NCBI GenBank assembly: GCA_044353505.1
Contig: JBILBU010000008.1
Span: 8,121-72,120, forward strand
DNA from: Pollutibacter sp044353505
GTDB taxonomy: Bacteria > Bacteroidota > Bacteroidia > Chitinophagales > Chitinophagaceae
DNA length: 64,000 nucleotides
Direction of reading: 5' to 3'
The notes under the pieces: generated by a model
Databases searched by the model: none
What the model saw: the letters and a program-made list of their open reading frames with translations, nothing else
What the model was told of the DNA's origin: nothing
Program-made: the position numbers and the translations under genes
Shown here: positions 37,989 to 47,079 of the stretch, in pieces
Numbering within the stretch: the stretch's first letter is position 1
How the letters are laid out: every line of letters begins with the position of its first letter

Positions 37989-38288
37989 TTATCCAAAAAA
38001 TTTAAATATCAATGCGGATGAAGCGTATATCAATGTAACTGTGAAGATGCCCTTTGCCGTTTTGTCCCTTTCGCCATTGATAAACACAGTGAACAAAACA
38101 ATATTGAGTAAAAGACATGGTATCGTGATTGCAGTAATCAATTGTTTATTTGTTCGAAGCGTGGATATGAAATCGGCAAATCCAAAGAAGCTAAATTTCC
38201 AATAGTAGTATCCAAAGAAACTAATCATCGGCATGATTAGTCCAATGATTATCCCATAGGCGAAATTGTCTTTCTTGAAGATTACCAT
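37989..38288 (-). CDS. Small membrane protein between surE and lpxB
   Basis: A 99-residue protein with three hydrophobic segments (about residues 8-30, 50-70, 80-97). It overlaps the end of surE by 7 nt and ends 22 nt before lpxB, so it is translated from the same message. I know no function; its placement suggests an envelope role but that is only inference. Confidence 0.7.
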   Translation of the reverse strand: MVIFKKDNFAYGIIIGLIMPMISFFGYYYWKFSFFGFADFISTLRTNKQLITAITIPCLLLNIVLFTVFINGERDKTAKGIFTVTLIYASSALIFKFFG

Positions 38289-39085
38289 GTGTAGTCTTTT
38301 TCTATTTTATTTTTGATTGCATAGTTGGTGAGATCGTACTGTACAGGCACGATGCTAACGTAATTATTCTTGAGTGCCCAGACATCTGTTTCTTTGCTTT
38401 TTTCCAAATTGAGAAACTCGCCGGTAAGCCAGAAATATTTTTTTCCGGAGGGATCTTTTCTTTCCTCAAATTCTTCCTCATACTTGGCATAAGCCTGTTT
38501 ACAAACCTTTACGCCTTTGATTAGGTCTACATCTCCAGTAGGGATGTTTACGTTAAGACAGAGGTGTTTGTCTGCTTTTTTAGACAACATGGTTTCTACA
38601 ATCATTCGGGCATATTTTCTTGCACCGGCAAAATCTGCCTCTAAGCTATAGTCCAGTAGCGAGAATCCTGCTGAAGGAATATTTTCAATCGATGCTTCAA
38701 TGGCAGCACTCATTGTGCCTGAGTAAATTACATTAATCGAATGATTCGCCCCATGATTGATTCCGCTTATGCAGATATCTGGTTTTCGGTGTAGCACTTT
38801 GTCCACCGCGAGTTTTACACAATCAACTGGTGTTCCGCTACAACTCCAGGTTTCTATTCCCTCCATGACATGAACGCGTTGTAGCCTCAGGGGATATCCA
38901 ATCGTAATGGCATGTCCCATTCCTGATTGGGGTTTATCTGGGGCCACAACCACTATTCTTCCCAGGCCTTTAACTGCTTCAACCAGGTTCATGATGCCAG
39001 GAGCTGTTATGCCATCATCATTTACTACGAGAATAATCGGTAATTCCTTCTTTTTTGCTGTTCCTTTCTTGTTTTTCGTTGCCAT
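38282..39085 (-). CDS. surE: 5'/3'-Nucleotidase SurE
   Basis: A 267-residue phosphatase acting on nucleoside monophosphates. The metal-binding motif LVVNDDGITAPG is near the N terminus, with VVVAPDKPQSGMGHAIT and ISGINHGANHSINVIYSGTM following, all diagnostic. The ATG at 39085 is preferred to the codon 21 nt upstream because the Lys-rich MATKNKKGTAKKK lead is typical. It starts the surE-(membrane protein)-lpxB unit. Confidence 0.95.
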   Translation of the reverse strand: MATKNKKGTAKKKELPIILVVNDDGITAPGIMNLVEAVKGLGRIVVVAPDKPQSGMGHAITIGYPLRLQRVHVMEGIETWSCSGTPVDCVKLAVDKVLHRKPDICISGINHGANHSINVIYSGTMSAAIEASIENIPSAGFSLLDYSLEADFAGARKYARMIVETMLSKKADKHLCLNVNIPTGDVDLIKGVKVCKQAYAKYEEEFEERKDPSGKKYFWLTGEFLNLEKSKETDVWALKNNYVSIVPVQYDLTNYAIKNKIEKDYTW

Positions 39086-39213
39086 AATAAGGGTTAAAAG
39101 TAGCACATAATTTGATGAGGATTGTGTGCTTATGGTCCTGACTGCACTAAAAATTTAGCAAAAAATACATTGAAAACTAAATAATTTAGTATATTGCCCC
39201 CAAATTCATTAGT

Positions 39214-39969
39214 ATGTCACAATCATTTGCCGGACAAAACCTCAAGTATCTGCGAAAGCTAAAGGGCTTGACCCAAGAAGAGTTTGCAAATAAACTTCAA
39301 ATTAAGCGTTCTCTTTTGGGTGCGTATGAAGAGGACCGTGCTGAACCTAGAATTGATGTATTGGAAATTGTAAGTGATCAGTTCGAGATCAGTCTAGACG
39401 ATCTACTGCGTAGAGACCTTAGCGAGTCGAAGACCAACTATCTGGCTAAGCGCAGGCAACAAAAGTTAGGTGGTGAAACTAATCTTGTGCATTTTGTTCC
39501 TGTAAAAGCAGCAGCGGGTTATTTGGCAGGCTATGCGGATGAGGAGTTTATTGATGAGCTCAATACGTTCACCCTGCCAATGCTGGGAAGTGGCCATTAT
39601 AGGGCCTTTGAGATTATTGGTGATAGCATGCTGCCTACCCCGACCGGGTCAATTATAGTTGGACAAAAGATTGATTCCTTAGCCGATGTTAAGCAGCATT
39701 CCACCTATATTGTAGTAAGCAGAAATGAGGGGATTGTATACAAAAGGGTGTCGATGTCAACAAAGTCAAAAGCTAAGGTCACATTGACCAGTGATAATCC
39801 TTCATTCCAGCCTTATAATGTAAATGCCGAGGATGTACTTGAAATCTGGCAGGCCCAAATTGTAATTACAAAAGTTGCTCAGCAGCAGCGTTGGGACGTT
39901 GGCCAGCTCGCCAACCTTGTTACAAATCTACAGGAGCAGGTCAGTTCAATGAAAAAACGAATGAACTAA
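39214..39969 (+). CDS. XRE-type regulator with S24 (LexA-like) peptidase domain
   Basis: A 251-residue protein. A helix-turn-helix of the XRE type covers residues 8-62 (LKYLRKLKGLTQEEFANKL). A peptidase S24 domain (about 105-220) has Ser in IIGDSMLPT and Lys in GIVYKRVS, the LexA-type Ser-Lys dyad. An Ala-Gly pair lies in KAAAGYLAGY near residue 100, where LexA-like repressors cleave themselves. The C terminus is a short coiled coil. It may be an SOS-like or phage-type repressor; it lies upstream of parE but no operator was identified. Confidence 0.85.
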   Translation: MSQSFAGQNLKYLRKLKGLTQEEFANKLQIKRSLLGAYEEDRAEPRIDVLEIVSDQFEISLDDLLRRDLSESKTNYLAKRRQQKLGGETNLVHFVPVKAAAGYLAGYADEEFIDELNTFTLPMLGSGHYRAFEIIGDSMLPTPTGSIIVGQKIDSLADVKQHSTYIVVSRNEGIVYKRVSMSTKSKAKVTLTSDNPSFQPYNVNAEDVLEIWQAQIVITKVAQQQRWDVGQLANLVTNLQEQVSSMKKRMN

Positions 39970-40058
39970 GGGGGTTTTGGCCCAAAAATCAATCGGCTGC
40001 AATAATTTTATACACACTCCGTTGATAAACTTGGTTTACGAAGGCTGAGTCATTCGTT

Positions 40059-40066
40059 TATCTTTG
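40059..40066 (+). promoter_or_regulatory. -7 promoter element before parE
   Basis: TATCTTTG (TAnnTTTG), 56 nt before the parE ATG. A TTG lies 25 nt upstream of it, longer than the ideal spacing. Confidence 0.5.
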
Positions 40067-40122
40067 ACCACCACCATTCCATTTTGGAGTCCGGCAGGAT
40101 TATAATATTTAAGTGAAGAAGA

Positions 40123-42018
40123 ATGTCTAAGCAGCAGGAAAAGAAGGTATATGAATACAATGAAGACTCAATAAGGAGTCTTGACTGGAAAGAGCATATT
40201 CGGTTACGTCCGGGGATGTACATTGGCAAACTTGGCGATGGGAGCAGCCAGGATGATGGTATCTATGTACTGCTAAAAGAGGTAATGGACAATTGCATTG
40301 ATGAGCACATGATGGGCTTTGGCAAGCAAATTGACCTATCGCTTGAAGGTAAAGAGGTTACGATACGTGACTATGGAAGGGGAATTCCTTTGGGTAAATT
40401 GGTTGACGTAGTGAGCAAGATAAATACTGGGGCAAAATACGACAGTAAGGCCTTTCAAAAGAGTGTGGGTCTAAATGGTGTCGGTACCAAAGCAGTAAAT
40501 GCACTGAGTGAATATTTTAAAGTAATAGCATACCGTGATGGTAAGGAGAAAGTTGCCGAATTCAAAAGGGGCGAGCTGATTAAGGAGCATAAGGAGTCAA
40601 GTTCAACTGAATCCAACGGAACACTTGTCGTTTTTATTCCTGATGAAGCCATTTTCCGTAACTACCATTATATATCTGATTACATCGATAAGCAACTTTG
40701 GAATTATTGCTACCTCAATGCTGGCCTAATCATAAGTTACAACGGGCGTAAGTTCGTGAGCAAAAATGGGCTGCTTGACTTGCTTCATCGCAATGCAAAT
40801 GAGGATGAGTTAAGATATCCTGTCATTCACTTGAAAGGGGAAGATATCGAAGTGGCCTTATCTCATAACAATGAATATGGAGAGGATATTTACAGCTTCG
40901 TAAACGGACAATACACAACTCAGGGAGGAACGCATGTTGTCGCCTTTAGGGAGGCATTCGTAAAAACAATCCGTGAATTTTTCAAAAAGGATTATGACAC
41001 CTCTGATATCCGTCAGAGCATAGTAGCAGCAGTAGCCGTTAGGGTTCAAGAGCCGGTGTTTGAATCACAGACAAAAACAAAATTGGGATCTCAATATGTT
41101 TTTGAAGGTGGTCCTTCCATGAAGAATTTTATGATTGAGTTCTTTTCTCGGGAACTCGATAATTATCTTCACAAGAATCCGGCTGTAGCGGAGGCAATGA
41201 AAAAGAGGATTGAGCAAAGTGAAAGGGAAAGAAAAGAGCTTGCAGGGATAAAAAAATTGGCTAATGAACGCGCAAAGAAAGCCAATCTCCACAACAAGAA
41301 ACTTCGTGATTGCAGGGTTCATTTGAATGAAGAACCTCCTGCAAAAGGCAAGGAGGAGTTTACAGCAAAGAAATTACTAAGTACAATTTTTATTACGGAA
41401 GGAGATTCTGCAAGTGGTTCCATCACCAAATCAAGGGAGGTTGAAACACAGGCAGTGTTTAGTTTGCGTGGAAAGCCATTGAATTCCTATGGCCTCACAA
41501 AAAAAGTTGTTTACGAAAACGAGGAGTTTAATCTGCTTCAACATGCATTGAATATTGAAGATGGGATGGACGATCTGCGGTACAACAACATCATTATTGC
41601 AACTGATGCTGATGTTGATGGGATGCATATTCGTTTGTTGCTTATGACCTTCTTTCTTCAATTCTTTCCTGACCTGGTAAGAGATGGACACGTTTATATA
41701 CTTGAAACTCCTTTGTTTCGTGTAAGAAATAAACAAGAGACCATCTACTGTTACTCTGAGCAGGAAAAGAATGATGCCGTTCGAAAGATTGGCAGCAAGG
41801 CGGAAATAACCAGGTTTAAGGGATTGGGTGAAATTTCACCCGATGAGTTCAAACGGTTTATTGGTCCGGACATGAAGAAGACTCCAGTTATCTTGGAAGC
41901 TCAAATTCATATTCAGCATATGCTTGAATATTACATGGGTAAAAACACACAAGAGCGACAAGACTTCATTGTTTCCAATTTGCGGGTAGACTTAGATACA
42001 ATCAAAGAATCAATTTAA
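40123..42018 (+). CDS. parE: DNA topoisomerase IV subunit B
   Basis: A 631-residue ATPase subunit. The GHKL ATP site is visible as LKEVMDNCIDEH (Asn), DYGRGIPLG, and GLNGVGTKAVNALS. The Toprim domain has ITEGDSASGS and IATDADVDGMHIR. The length and the pairing with parC rather than gyrA support ParE over GyrB (GyrB is usually longer). It decatenates daughter chromosomes together with ParC, which is two genes downstream. Confidence 0.93.
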   Translation: MSKQQEKKVYEYNEDSIRSLDWKEHIRLRPGMYIGKLGDGSSQDDGIYVLLKEVMDNCIDEHMMGFGKQIDLSLEGKEVTIRDYGRGIPLGKLVDVVSKINTGAKYDSKAFQKSVGLNGVGTKAVNALSEYFKVIAYRDGKEKVAEFKRGELIKEHKESSSTESNGTLVVFIPDEAIFRNYHYISDYIDKQLWNYCYLNAGLIISYNGRKFVSKNGLLDLLHRNANEDELRYPVIHLKGEDIEVALSHNNEYGEDIYSFVNGQYTTQGGTHVVAFREAFVKTIREFFKKDYDTSDIRQSIVAAVAVRVQEPVFESQTKTKLGSQYVFEGGPSMKNFMIEFFSRELDNYLHKNPAVAEAMKKRIEQSERERKELAGIKKLANERAKKANLHNKKLRDCRVHLNEEPPAKGKEEFTAKKLLSTIFITEGDSASGSITKSREVETQAVFSLRGKPLNSYGLTKKVVYENEEFNLLQHALNIEDGMDDLRYNNIIIATDADVDGMHIRLLLMTFFLQFFPDLVRDGHVYILETPLFRVRNKQETIYCYSEQEKNDAVRKIGSKAEITRFKGLGEISPDEFKRFIGPDMKKTPVILEAQIHIQHMLEYYMGKNTQERQDFIVSNLRVDLDTIKESI

Positions 42019-42024
42019 TTATAG

Positions 42025-42852
42025 ATGATACATGTAGTTTTTAATGAGCAGGACGCAGAAGCGATTTCAAGGGCTTTCGAGTTGGATGAAACAATGGCAG
42101 GAAAAGTGATGGTTGTTCGTGATGATTATGCAGTAGGGCCATTGGAAAATATATCTATACCCGAGGGTACTGTGATCCGAAAGGAATGGTGGCAACATGT
42201 GTTAACTGGGGGAGATCAACATGCAATCACTGAAGAGGGAAAAGTAAATGATGAACAAGTAGTGAGCGATATTTCAGCACTGCTTGAACATGATCAGGAT
42301 GAACTGATTTGGATTTGGGCTGCTCAAAACAAACACGATGTGTGTGGATATTATTGGCTGGTGAGTCAGCTTGCTGCATTTCAAGGAAGAATTTTCATTC
42401 TTTATCTTAACAATCTTCCATTCATCAGTGATAAGGGTACAATTTTTTATCCTGATTGGCTTAGCCAGATTCCATCAAAAGAATTCCTTAAGGCCAAAAA
42501 ACTTGCAAGACCTGTAACGTCTAGTGAGTTTGAGATTGATTCAGATGAGTGGAATAAAATTTGTGCCGAAGGAAGTATGGTTCGTCTGTTGGATGGGGGG
42601 AAGAAGATTACTCATCAAGCTGTTGATTTTTATGATGGGGATCTTGTGCGGTATATTTCTGGAGATAAGCAAAAGGCCTCAAAAATAATCCATGCGTTCT
42701 TATCAAAAAATAAGGAAATCACTGGTGATGCTTTCTTGTTGTGGAGGCTTAAACATATTGCAACAACAGGCAACTATGAGGTGCTGGGTGAGTTGAAGGG
42801 AATCAAGGATTTTGAGATTAGCAAGCGTTCTGGCACAGAAGCGGCTGACTAA
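42025..42852 (+). CDS. DUF1835-domain protein inside the topoisomerase IV operon
   Basis: A 275-residue cytoplasmic protein. The N-terminal part (MIHVVFNEQDAEAISRA, VVRDDYAVGPL, then IWIWAAQNKHDVCGYYWL) is the DUF1835 pattern; a second domain follows. No catalytic motif is clear. It starts 6 nt after parE and ends 10 nt before parC, so the three are almost certainly translated from one message. A link to topoisomerase function is possible but unproven. Confidence 0.8.
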   Translation: MIHVVFNEQDAEAISRAFELDETMAGKVMVVRDDYAVGPLENISIPEGTVIRKEWWQHVLTGGDQHAITEEGKVNDEQVVSDISALLEHDQDELIWIWAAQNKHDVCGYYWLVSQLAAFQGRIFILYLNNLPFISDKGTIFYPDWLSQIPSKEFLKAKKLARPVTSSEFEIDSDEWNKICAEGSMVRLLDGGKKITHQAVDFYDGDLVRYISGDKQKASKIIHAFLSKNKEITGDAFLLWRLKHIATTGNYEVLGELKGIKDFEISKRSGTEAAD

Positions 42853-42862
42853 AAAACAATAC

Positions 42863-45373
42863 ATGGCTAAATCAAAATTTGTAGTTGATATCGAGAGTGA
42901 ATCTGGCGTTTCTGGTCAGTATAAAAGCTGGTTTCTGGATTATGCTTCATATGTGATTTTGGAACGAGCAGTTCCAGAAATTGCAGATGGTGTTAAGCCT
43001 GTTCAGCGCAGGATTCTTCATGCGATGAAGGAGATGGATGACGGCAGACTAAATAAGGCGGCAAACATCATCGGACAAACCATGCAGTATCATCCACATG
43101 GAGATGCGAGTATACAAGATGCATTGGTCAATCTGGGTCAAAAAGATTTGCTTGTTGAAACACAAGGAAACTGGGGTGATGTTAGAACAGGAGATGATGC
43201 GGCTGCTGCAAGATATATTGAAGCCCGTCTCAGCAAATTTGCATTAGAGGTTGCTTTCAATGCCAAAACAACTCAGTGGCAGTTGAGTTATGATGGCAGA
43301 AAAAAGGAGCCGATAAATTTGCCAATGAAGTTTCCTCTGCTGCTTGCACAAGGTGCAGAAGGGATTGCAGTGGGATTGTCTACCAAAATACTTCCTCACA
43401 ATTTCAATGAACTGATTGATGCTTCAATCAAGCACCTCAAAGGAAAAAAGTTTGAACTATTTCCCGATTTTCAAACTGGTGGTATGATTGATGTTGCCAA
43501 TTATAACGATGGGAAAAGAGGTGGTAGAATTCGTTGTAGGGCGCACATGCAAGAGTTTGATAAAAAAAGTATTTCCATCAAAGATGTTCCTTATGGAGTA
43601 ACCACTTCCCAATTGATGGAGTCGATTGTTAAGGCGAACGACCAAGGAAAAATAAAAATTAAAAAAGTTACCGACAACACCGCTGCAGAAGTTGAAGTGA
43701 TTGTAGAACTTGCCGCAGGTATTTCTGCGGATCATACCATTGATGCTTTATACGCATTCACTGATTGTGAGGTGAGTATTGCGCCTAATGCCTGCGTGAT
43801 CGTAGAGCAGAAGCCACTTTTTCTCACCGTTGCTGAGTTGCTTCGCATTTCAGCAGACAATACAAAGGAGTTGCTAAGGCAGGAGCTGGAGATTAGACTC
43901 GCTGAGCTCTTGGAGAAATGGCACTTCACTTCACTGGAAAGAATCTTCTTTGAAGAACAGATTTATAAGGAATTAGAAAAGAAACACCAAGATTGGGATA
44001 AGGTGCTGGAGTCAATTCAAAAAGCATTCGATCCTTTTAAAAAATTATTCAAACGAGAGATTTCAAAAGAAGATGTTGTCAAGCTTACGGAAAAGCCTGT
44101 TCGCCGAATATATAAGCTTGATATTGATGAGCTCAATGCCCAAATCAAGGGAATTGAAGTTGAAATAAAAGAAACGAAAAACCACTTGGCCAATCTTACG
44201 GAGTATGCAATCGCTTACTACCAAGGGTTACAGGATAAATATGGTAAGGGCAAGGAGCGAAAGACTGAAATCAAGCCTTTTGATGTCATACAAGCGAGGG
44301 ATGTTGCAATAGCCAATGTCAGGTTATACATGAACAGGGCTGAAGGGTTCATTGGTACCAGCTTAAAAAAAGATGAATTTGTAGCAGAGTGTTCAGATCT
44401 TGATGACATCATCGTTTTTGCAAGAAGAGGAATAATGAAAGTGGTGAAGGTGGACGATAAGGCCTATATCGGTAAGGATATTATCTATGCGGCTATCTTT
44501 CAAAAAAATGATGATCGGTTTACCTATAACATGATTTATTCAGATGGTGAAACTGGCATATCCTATGCCAAACGTTTCAATGTTACAGGGATTACACGTG
44601 ATAAAGAGTACGACCTAACAAAGGGCTCAGACAAATCCAAGGTGAATTATTTCAGTGCAAACGCTAATGGTGAGGCAGAATCGGTTATCGTTGTCTTAAG
44701 TCCAAATTGCAGCGCCCGAATTAAACAATTGGAATTTTATTTTGAAACCCTTGATATCAAGGGAAGAAGTTCCGTGGGCAACCAGGTTACAAAATATCCG
44801 ATTAAAAATGTTAAAATAAAAGATGCAGGCAAATCTACTTTAGGTGGAAGAGAGCTTTGGTTTGATGATCAGTTCGGCAGGTTGAATACGGATAGCAAGG
44901 GACTATACCTTGGTAGTTTTCAGCCCGAGGATCAACTGCTGGTTTTAAATCGTCAGGGATATTACGAGATAACCAATACTGAAGTCAACCAACGCTTTGA
45001 TGTAGACAAGTTGATGAAGATTGAAAAATTCGATCCAAAGAAAATTGTCACTGCAGTATATCTTGATCACGAAAAACTACAGTTTAATGTGAAGCGTTTT
45101 AAAATTGAAACTACCACGCTGAACAATAAATTTTATTTTATAAAAGAAACTGAAGGCAATTATGTTGAAGCCATTTCTACTGCAGCAAGTCCGGTTGCAG
45201 TTATTCGTTCTGGCCGCGGTACTCAGGCGAGAGAGTCAAAAGTTAAAGTGGGTGACTTTGTTGAGGTAATGGGATGGAAGGCCTTGGGCAATAAACTGAC
45301 TGACTTTACCAAAAGCACAGAAATTAAATGGCTGGAGGATGAAGCAGGGAAAAAACAGGCGGAACTTTTTTAG
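42863..45373 (+). CDS. parC: DNA topoisomerase IV subunit A
   Basis: An 836-residue cleavage subunit. The catalytic Tyr118 is in AAARYIEARL. The preceding GQTMQYHPHGDASIQDA and QGNWGDVRTGDDAAA segments form the DNA gate, with the conserved His and the quinolone-resistance region near residue 80. A C-terminal beta-pinwheel begins around residue 500. The ATG at 42863 is chosen; the upstream in-frame codon lies within the DUF1835 gene. Confidence 0.93.
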   Translation: MAKSKFVVDIESESGVSGQYKSWFLDYASYVILERAVPEIADGVKPVQRRILHAMKEMDDGRLNKAANIIGQTMQYHPHGDASIQDALVNLGQKDLLVETQGNWGDVRTGDDAAAARYIEARLSKFALEVAFNAKTTQWQLSYDGRKKEPINLPMKFPLLLAQGAEGIAVGLSTKILPHNFNELIDASIKHLKGKKFELFPDFQTGGMIDVANYNDGKRGGRIRCRAHMQEFDKKSISIKDVPYGVTTSQLMESIVKANDQGKIKIKKVTDNTAAEVEVIVELAAGISADHTIDALYAFTDCEVSIAPNACVIVEQKPLFLTVAELLRISADNTKELLRQELEIRLAELLEKWHFTSLERIFFEEQIYKELEKKHQDWDKVLESIQKAFDPFKKLFKREISKEDVVKLTEKPVRRIYKLDIDELNAQIKGIEVEIKETKNHLANLTEYAIAYYQGLQDKYGKGKERKTEIKPFDVIQARDVAIANVRLYMNRAEGFIGTSLKKDEFVAECSDLDDIIVFARRGIMKVVKVDDKAYIGKDIIYAAIFQKNDDRFTYNMIYSDGETGISYAKRFNVTGITRDKEYDLTKGSDKSKVNYFSANANGEAESVIVVLSPNCSARIKQLEFYFETLDIKGRSSVGNQVTKYPIKNVKIKDAGKSTLGGRELWFDDQFGRLNTDSKGLYLGSFQPEDQLLVLNRQGYYEITNTEVNQRFDVDKLMKIEKFDPKKIVTAVYLDHEKLQFNVKRFKIETTTLNNKFYFIKETEGNYVEAISTAASPVAVIRSGRGTQARESKVKVGDFVEVMGWKALGNKLTDFTKSTEIKWLEDEAGKKQAELF

Positions 45374-45421
45374 GATATTGCATGAGCATAGGCATGGGTT
45401 AACGGATTGCCGACTATGCCC

Positions 45422-45429
45422 TATATTTG
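45422..45429 (+). promoter_or_regulatory. -7 promoter-like element before accD
   Basis: TATATTTG (TAnnTTTG) lies 68 nt before the accD ATG, in the parC-accD gap. No TTG at ideal -33 spacing. Confidence 0.45.
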
Positions 45430-45497
45430 TACAGTGTTTGTTTATAAAGTGATGTTGACATCGTGGGGATGGATATTTTTTAACACAATCGGTTCAA

Positions 45498-46415
45498 ATG
45501 CCTCTTAATCAAGAAGACGAATTTAGTGCTCAGTTTTCAGGCTCACTGCCTGAGCAGGAAACCACTTCAAATAGCTGGTTTAAACGTGGGAAGAGGGGTA
45601 TAAGTACAACCACCTCAGAAAAGAAGGAAGCTCCAGATGGTTTGTGGACCAAATGTCCTGATTGCAAGTATACTTGCACAACCTTGGAGCTGAAGGAAAA
45701 CCTTTCTGTTTGTCCACAATGCAACCATCACCACAGAATTGGGAGCGAAGAGTACTTTGATATCCTTTTTGATGATCATGCGCATACTGAACTCTTTGCA
45801 GAGGTCAGGTCGGTCGATTTCCTTGGTTTTAACGACCTTAAACCCTATAAAAAACGATTGGTTGAAGCATATAACAAGACAGGATTGCACGACTCAATTA
45901 CTTCATCCGTTGGGAAAGTAGGTGGGCGTGACCTCTTGGTGTGTTGCATGGACTTCAATTTCATTGGAGGATCTTTGGGTAGTGTAATGGGTGAGAAGAT
46001 TGCCAGATCGGCAGATTACTGTCTTGAGCATAGGATACCGCTTATGATCATCAGTAAGAGTGGTGGAGCCCGAATGATGGAAAGTGCGTTTTCGTTGATG
46101 CAGCTCCCCAAAACGCTAGGAAAGATAAGCCGGCTTGCAGTTGCTGGCATCCCATATATCTCCCTTTGTACCGATCCTACCTATGGTGGAACAACCGCTT
46201 CATTTGCTATGGTTGGTGATATCAATATAGGGGAGCCCAGGGCCATGATTGGTTTTGCAGGTCCACGGGTTATCAAAGAAACAATCAAAAGAGATCTTCC
46301 AGAAGGGTTTCAGACCTCTGAATTTGTCATGGAGCATGGATTTCTCGATATGATTGTTGGTCGTAAGGAGCTGAAAGAACGTATTTCAGTTCTTCTTGGA
46401 CTTTTTGCAGGATAA
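45498..46415 (+). CDS. accD: Acetyl-CoA carboxylase carboxyltransferase, beta subunit
   Basis: A 305-residue subunit that transfers the carboxyl group from biotin to acetyl-CoA, starting fatty-acid synthesis. A zinc ribbon with Cys53, Cys56, Cys72 and Cys75 precedes the crotonase-like domain (SKSGGARMMESAFSLMQ, TYGGTTASFAM). About 25 residues precede the usual WFKR start; no closer ATG is available. accA is not in the window. smpB follows 29 nt downstream. Confidence 0.95.
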   Translation: MPLNQEDEFSAQFSGSLPEQETTSNSWFKRGKRGISTTTSEKKEAPDGLWTKCPDCKYTCTTLELKENLSVCPQCNHHHRIGSEEYFDILFDDHAHTELFAEVRSVDFLGFNDLKPYKKRLVEAYNKTGLHDSITSSVGKVGGRDLLVCCMDFNFIGGSLGSVMGEKIARSADYCLEHRIPLMIISKSGGARMMESAFSLMQLPKTLGKISRLAVAGIPYISLCTDPTYGGTTASFAMVGDINIGEPRAMIGFAGPRVIKETIKRDLPEGFQTSEFVMEHGFLDMIVGRKELKERISVLLGLFAG

Positions 46416-46444
46416 TTTTTCAAAAAGGGTTCTTCCCTTGAATT

Positions 46445-46879
46445 ATGGAAATCAGGAATAAAAGTGCAACATTCGAGTATTTCATCGATGATAAATTCGA
46501 TGCTGGGATGATATTGACCGGAACTGAAGTCAAGGCCTTGCGCGATGGTCGAGTTAGTTTTAATGATAGCTATTGTCTCATCGATCACAACGAACTATAC
46601 ATCAAGGGCCTTCATATCTCTCCCTATGAGTTTGGCAGTTATGCCAACCATCCTCCTTTGAGAGACCGAAAGCTTCTTCTCAAGAAAAAAGAGTTGAACA
46701 GGATCATACAGAAACTCAAGGAAAAGGGACTCACCATTGTGCCCTTGAAAATATATTTTAATGAACGGGGTTTTGCAAAGATCCAAATTGGTCTAGGGAA
46801 AGGGAAAAAGCTGTACGACAAACGCGATAGCATTAAACAGCGTGAGTCAGAGCGAGAAATCAAAAGATATCTCAAATAG
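46445..46879 (+). CDS. smpB: SsrA-binding protein SmpB
   Basis: A 144-residue RNA-binding protein that carries tmRNA to stalled ribosomes. The OB-fold core shows NKSATFEYFIDDKFDAGM, LTGTEVKALRDGR, and the C-terminal GLGKGKKLYDKRDSIKQRE tail. The tmRNA gene ssrA itself is not seen next to it. The accD-smpB gap has a weak stem (AAGGG at 46425-46429, CCCTT at 46435-46439) without a T run. Confidence 0.96.
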   Translation: MEIRNKSATFEYFIDDKFDAGMILTGTEVKALRDGRVSFNDSYCLIDHNELYIKGLHISPYEFGSYANHPPLRDRKLLLKKKELNRIIQKLKEKGLTIVPLKIYFNERGFAKIQIGLGKGKKLYDKRDSIKQRESEREIKRYLK

Positions 46880-46952
46880 CCATTTTGCCATCGATTGTCC
46901 AACTTTTGCATGTTTTTTGGAATTCTTGCTATTTTTTCTGAAATTTGACTAA

Positions 46953-47006
46953 ATGAAATCTAATCAAACAAACTACGGCTGGCACGTTATACCTTTTCAG
47001 GGGTAG
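46953..47006 (+). CDS. Candidate trp(-his) leader peptide with adjacent Trp-His codons
   Basis: A 17-codon frame, ATG at 46953 to TAG at 47004-47006, with sequence MKSNQTNYGWHVIPFQG. Codons 10 and 11 are Trp (46980-46982) and His (46983-46985). The stop codon lies inside the proposed 5' strand of the antiterminator. It lies 73 nt downstream of smpB and 73 nt upstream of trpE. Only one Trp codon is present, fewer than usual in trp leaders, so this is a candidate and not established. Confidence 0.5.
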   Translation: MKSNQTNYGWHVIPFQG

Positions 47007-47060
47007 GCCTATGTTATTTGTTCACATAAGTAAAGCCCCGATATATTCATCGGGGCTTTT
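47000..47060 (+). promoter_or_regulatory. Candidate transcription attenuator of the trp-his operon
   Basis: Terminator: AAAGCCCCGAT (47032-47042) pairs perfectly with ATCGGGGCTTT (47049-47059), followed by T residues, ending 20 nt before the trpE ATG. Competing antiterminator: TATGT (47010-47014) with ACATA (47024-47028), and GGC (47006-47008) plus GG (47002-47003) with GCCCC (47035-47039) of the terminator stem. A ribosome held at the Trp/His codons leaves this region free (read-through); one reaching the stop covers it (termination). The mechanism is inferred by analogy with known leaders, such as the bacteroid-trp motif I recall for this phylum. Confidence 0.6.
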
Positions 47061-47079
47061 ATTTTAAATTAATTCCGAA

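Noticed and set aside
46425..46439. Small hairpin between accD and smpB
   Set aside because: Only a 5-bp stem and no T run after it; not enough for a terminator call.
46901..46908. AACTTTTG as -7 promoter of the trp leader
   Set aside because: One mismatch at the conserved first T and no TTG at proper spacing, so not listed as a feature, although the position would suit a transcript through the leader peptide.
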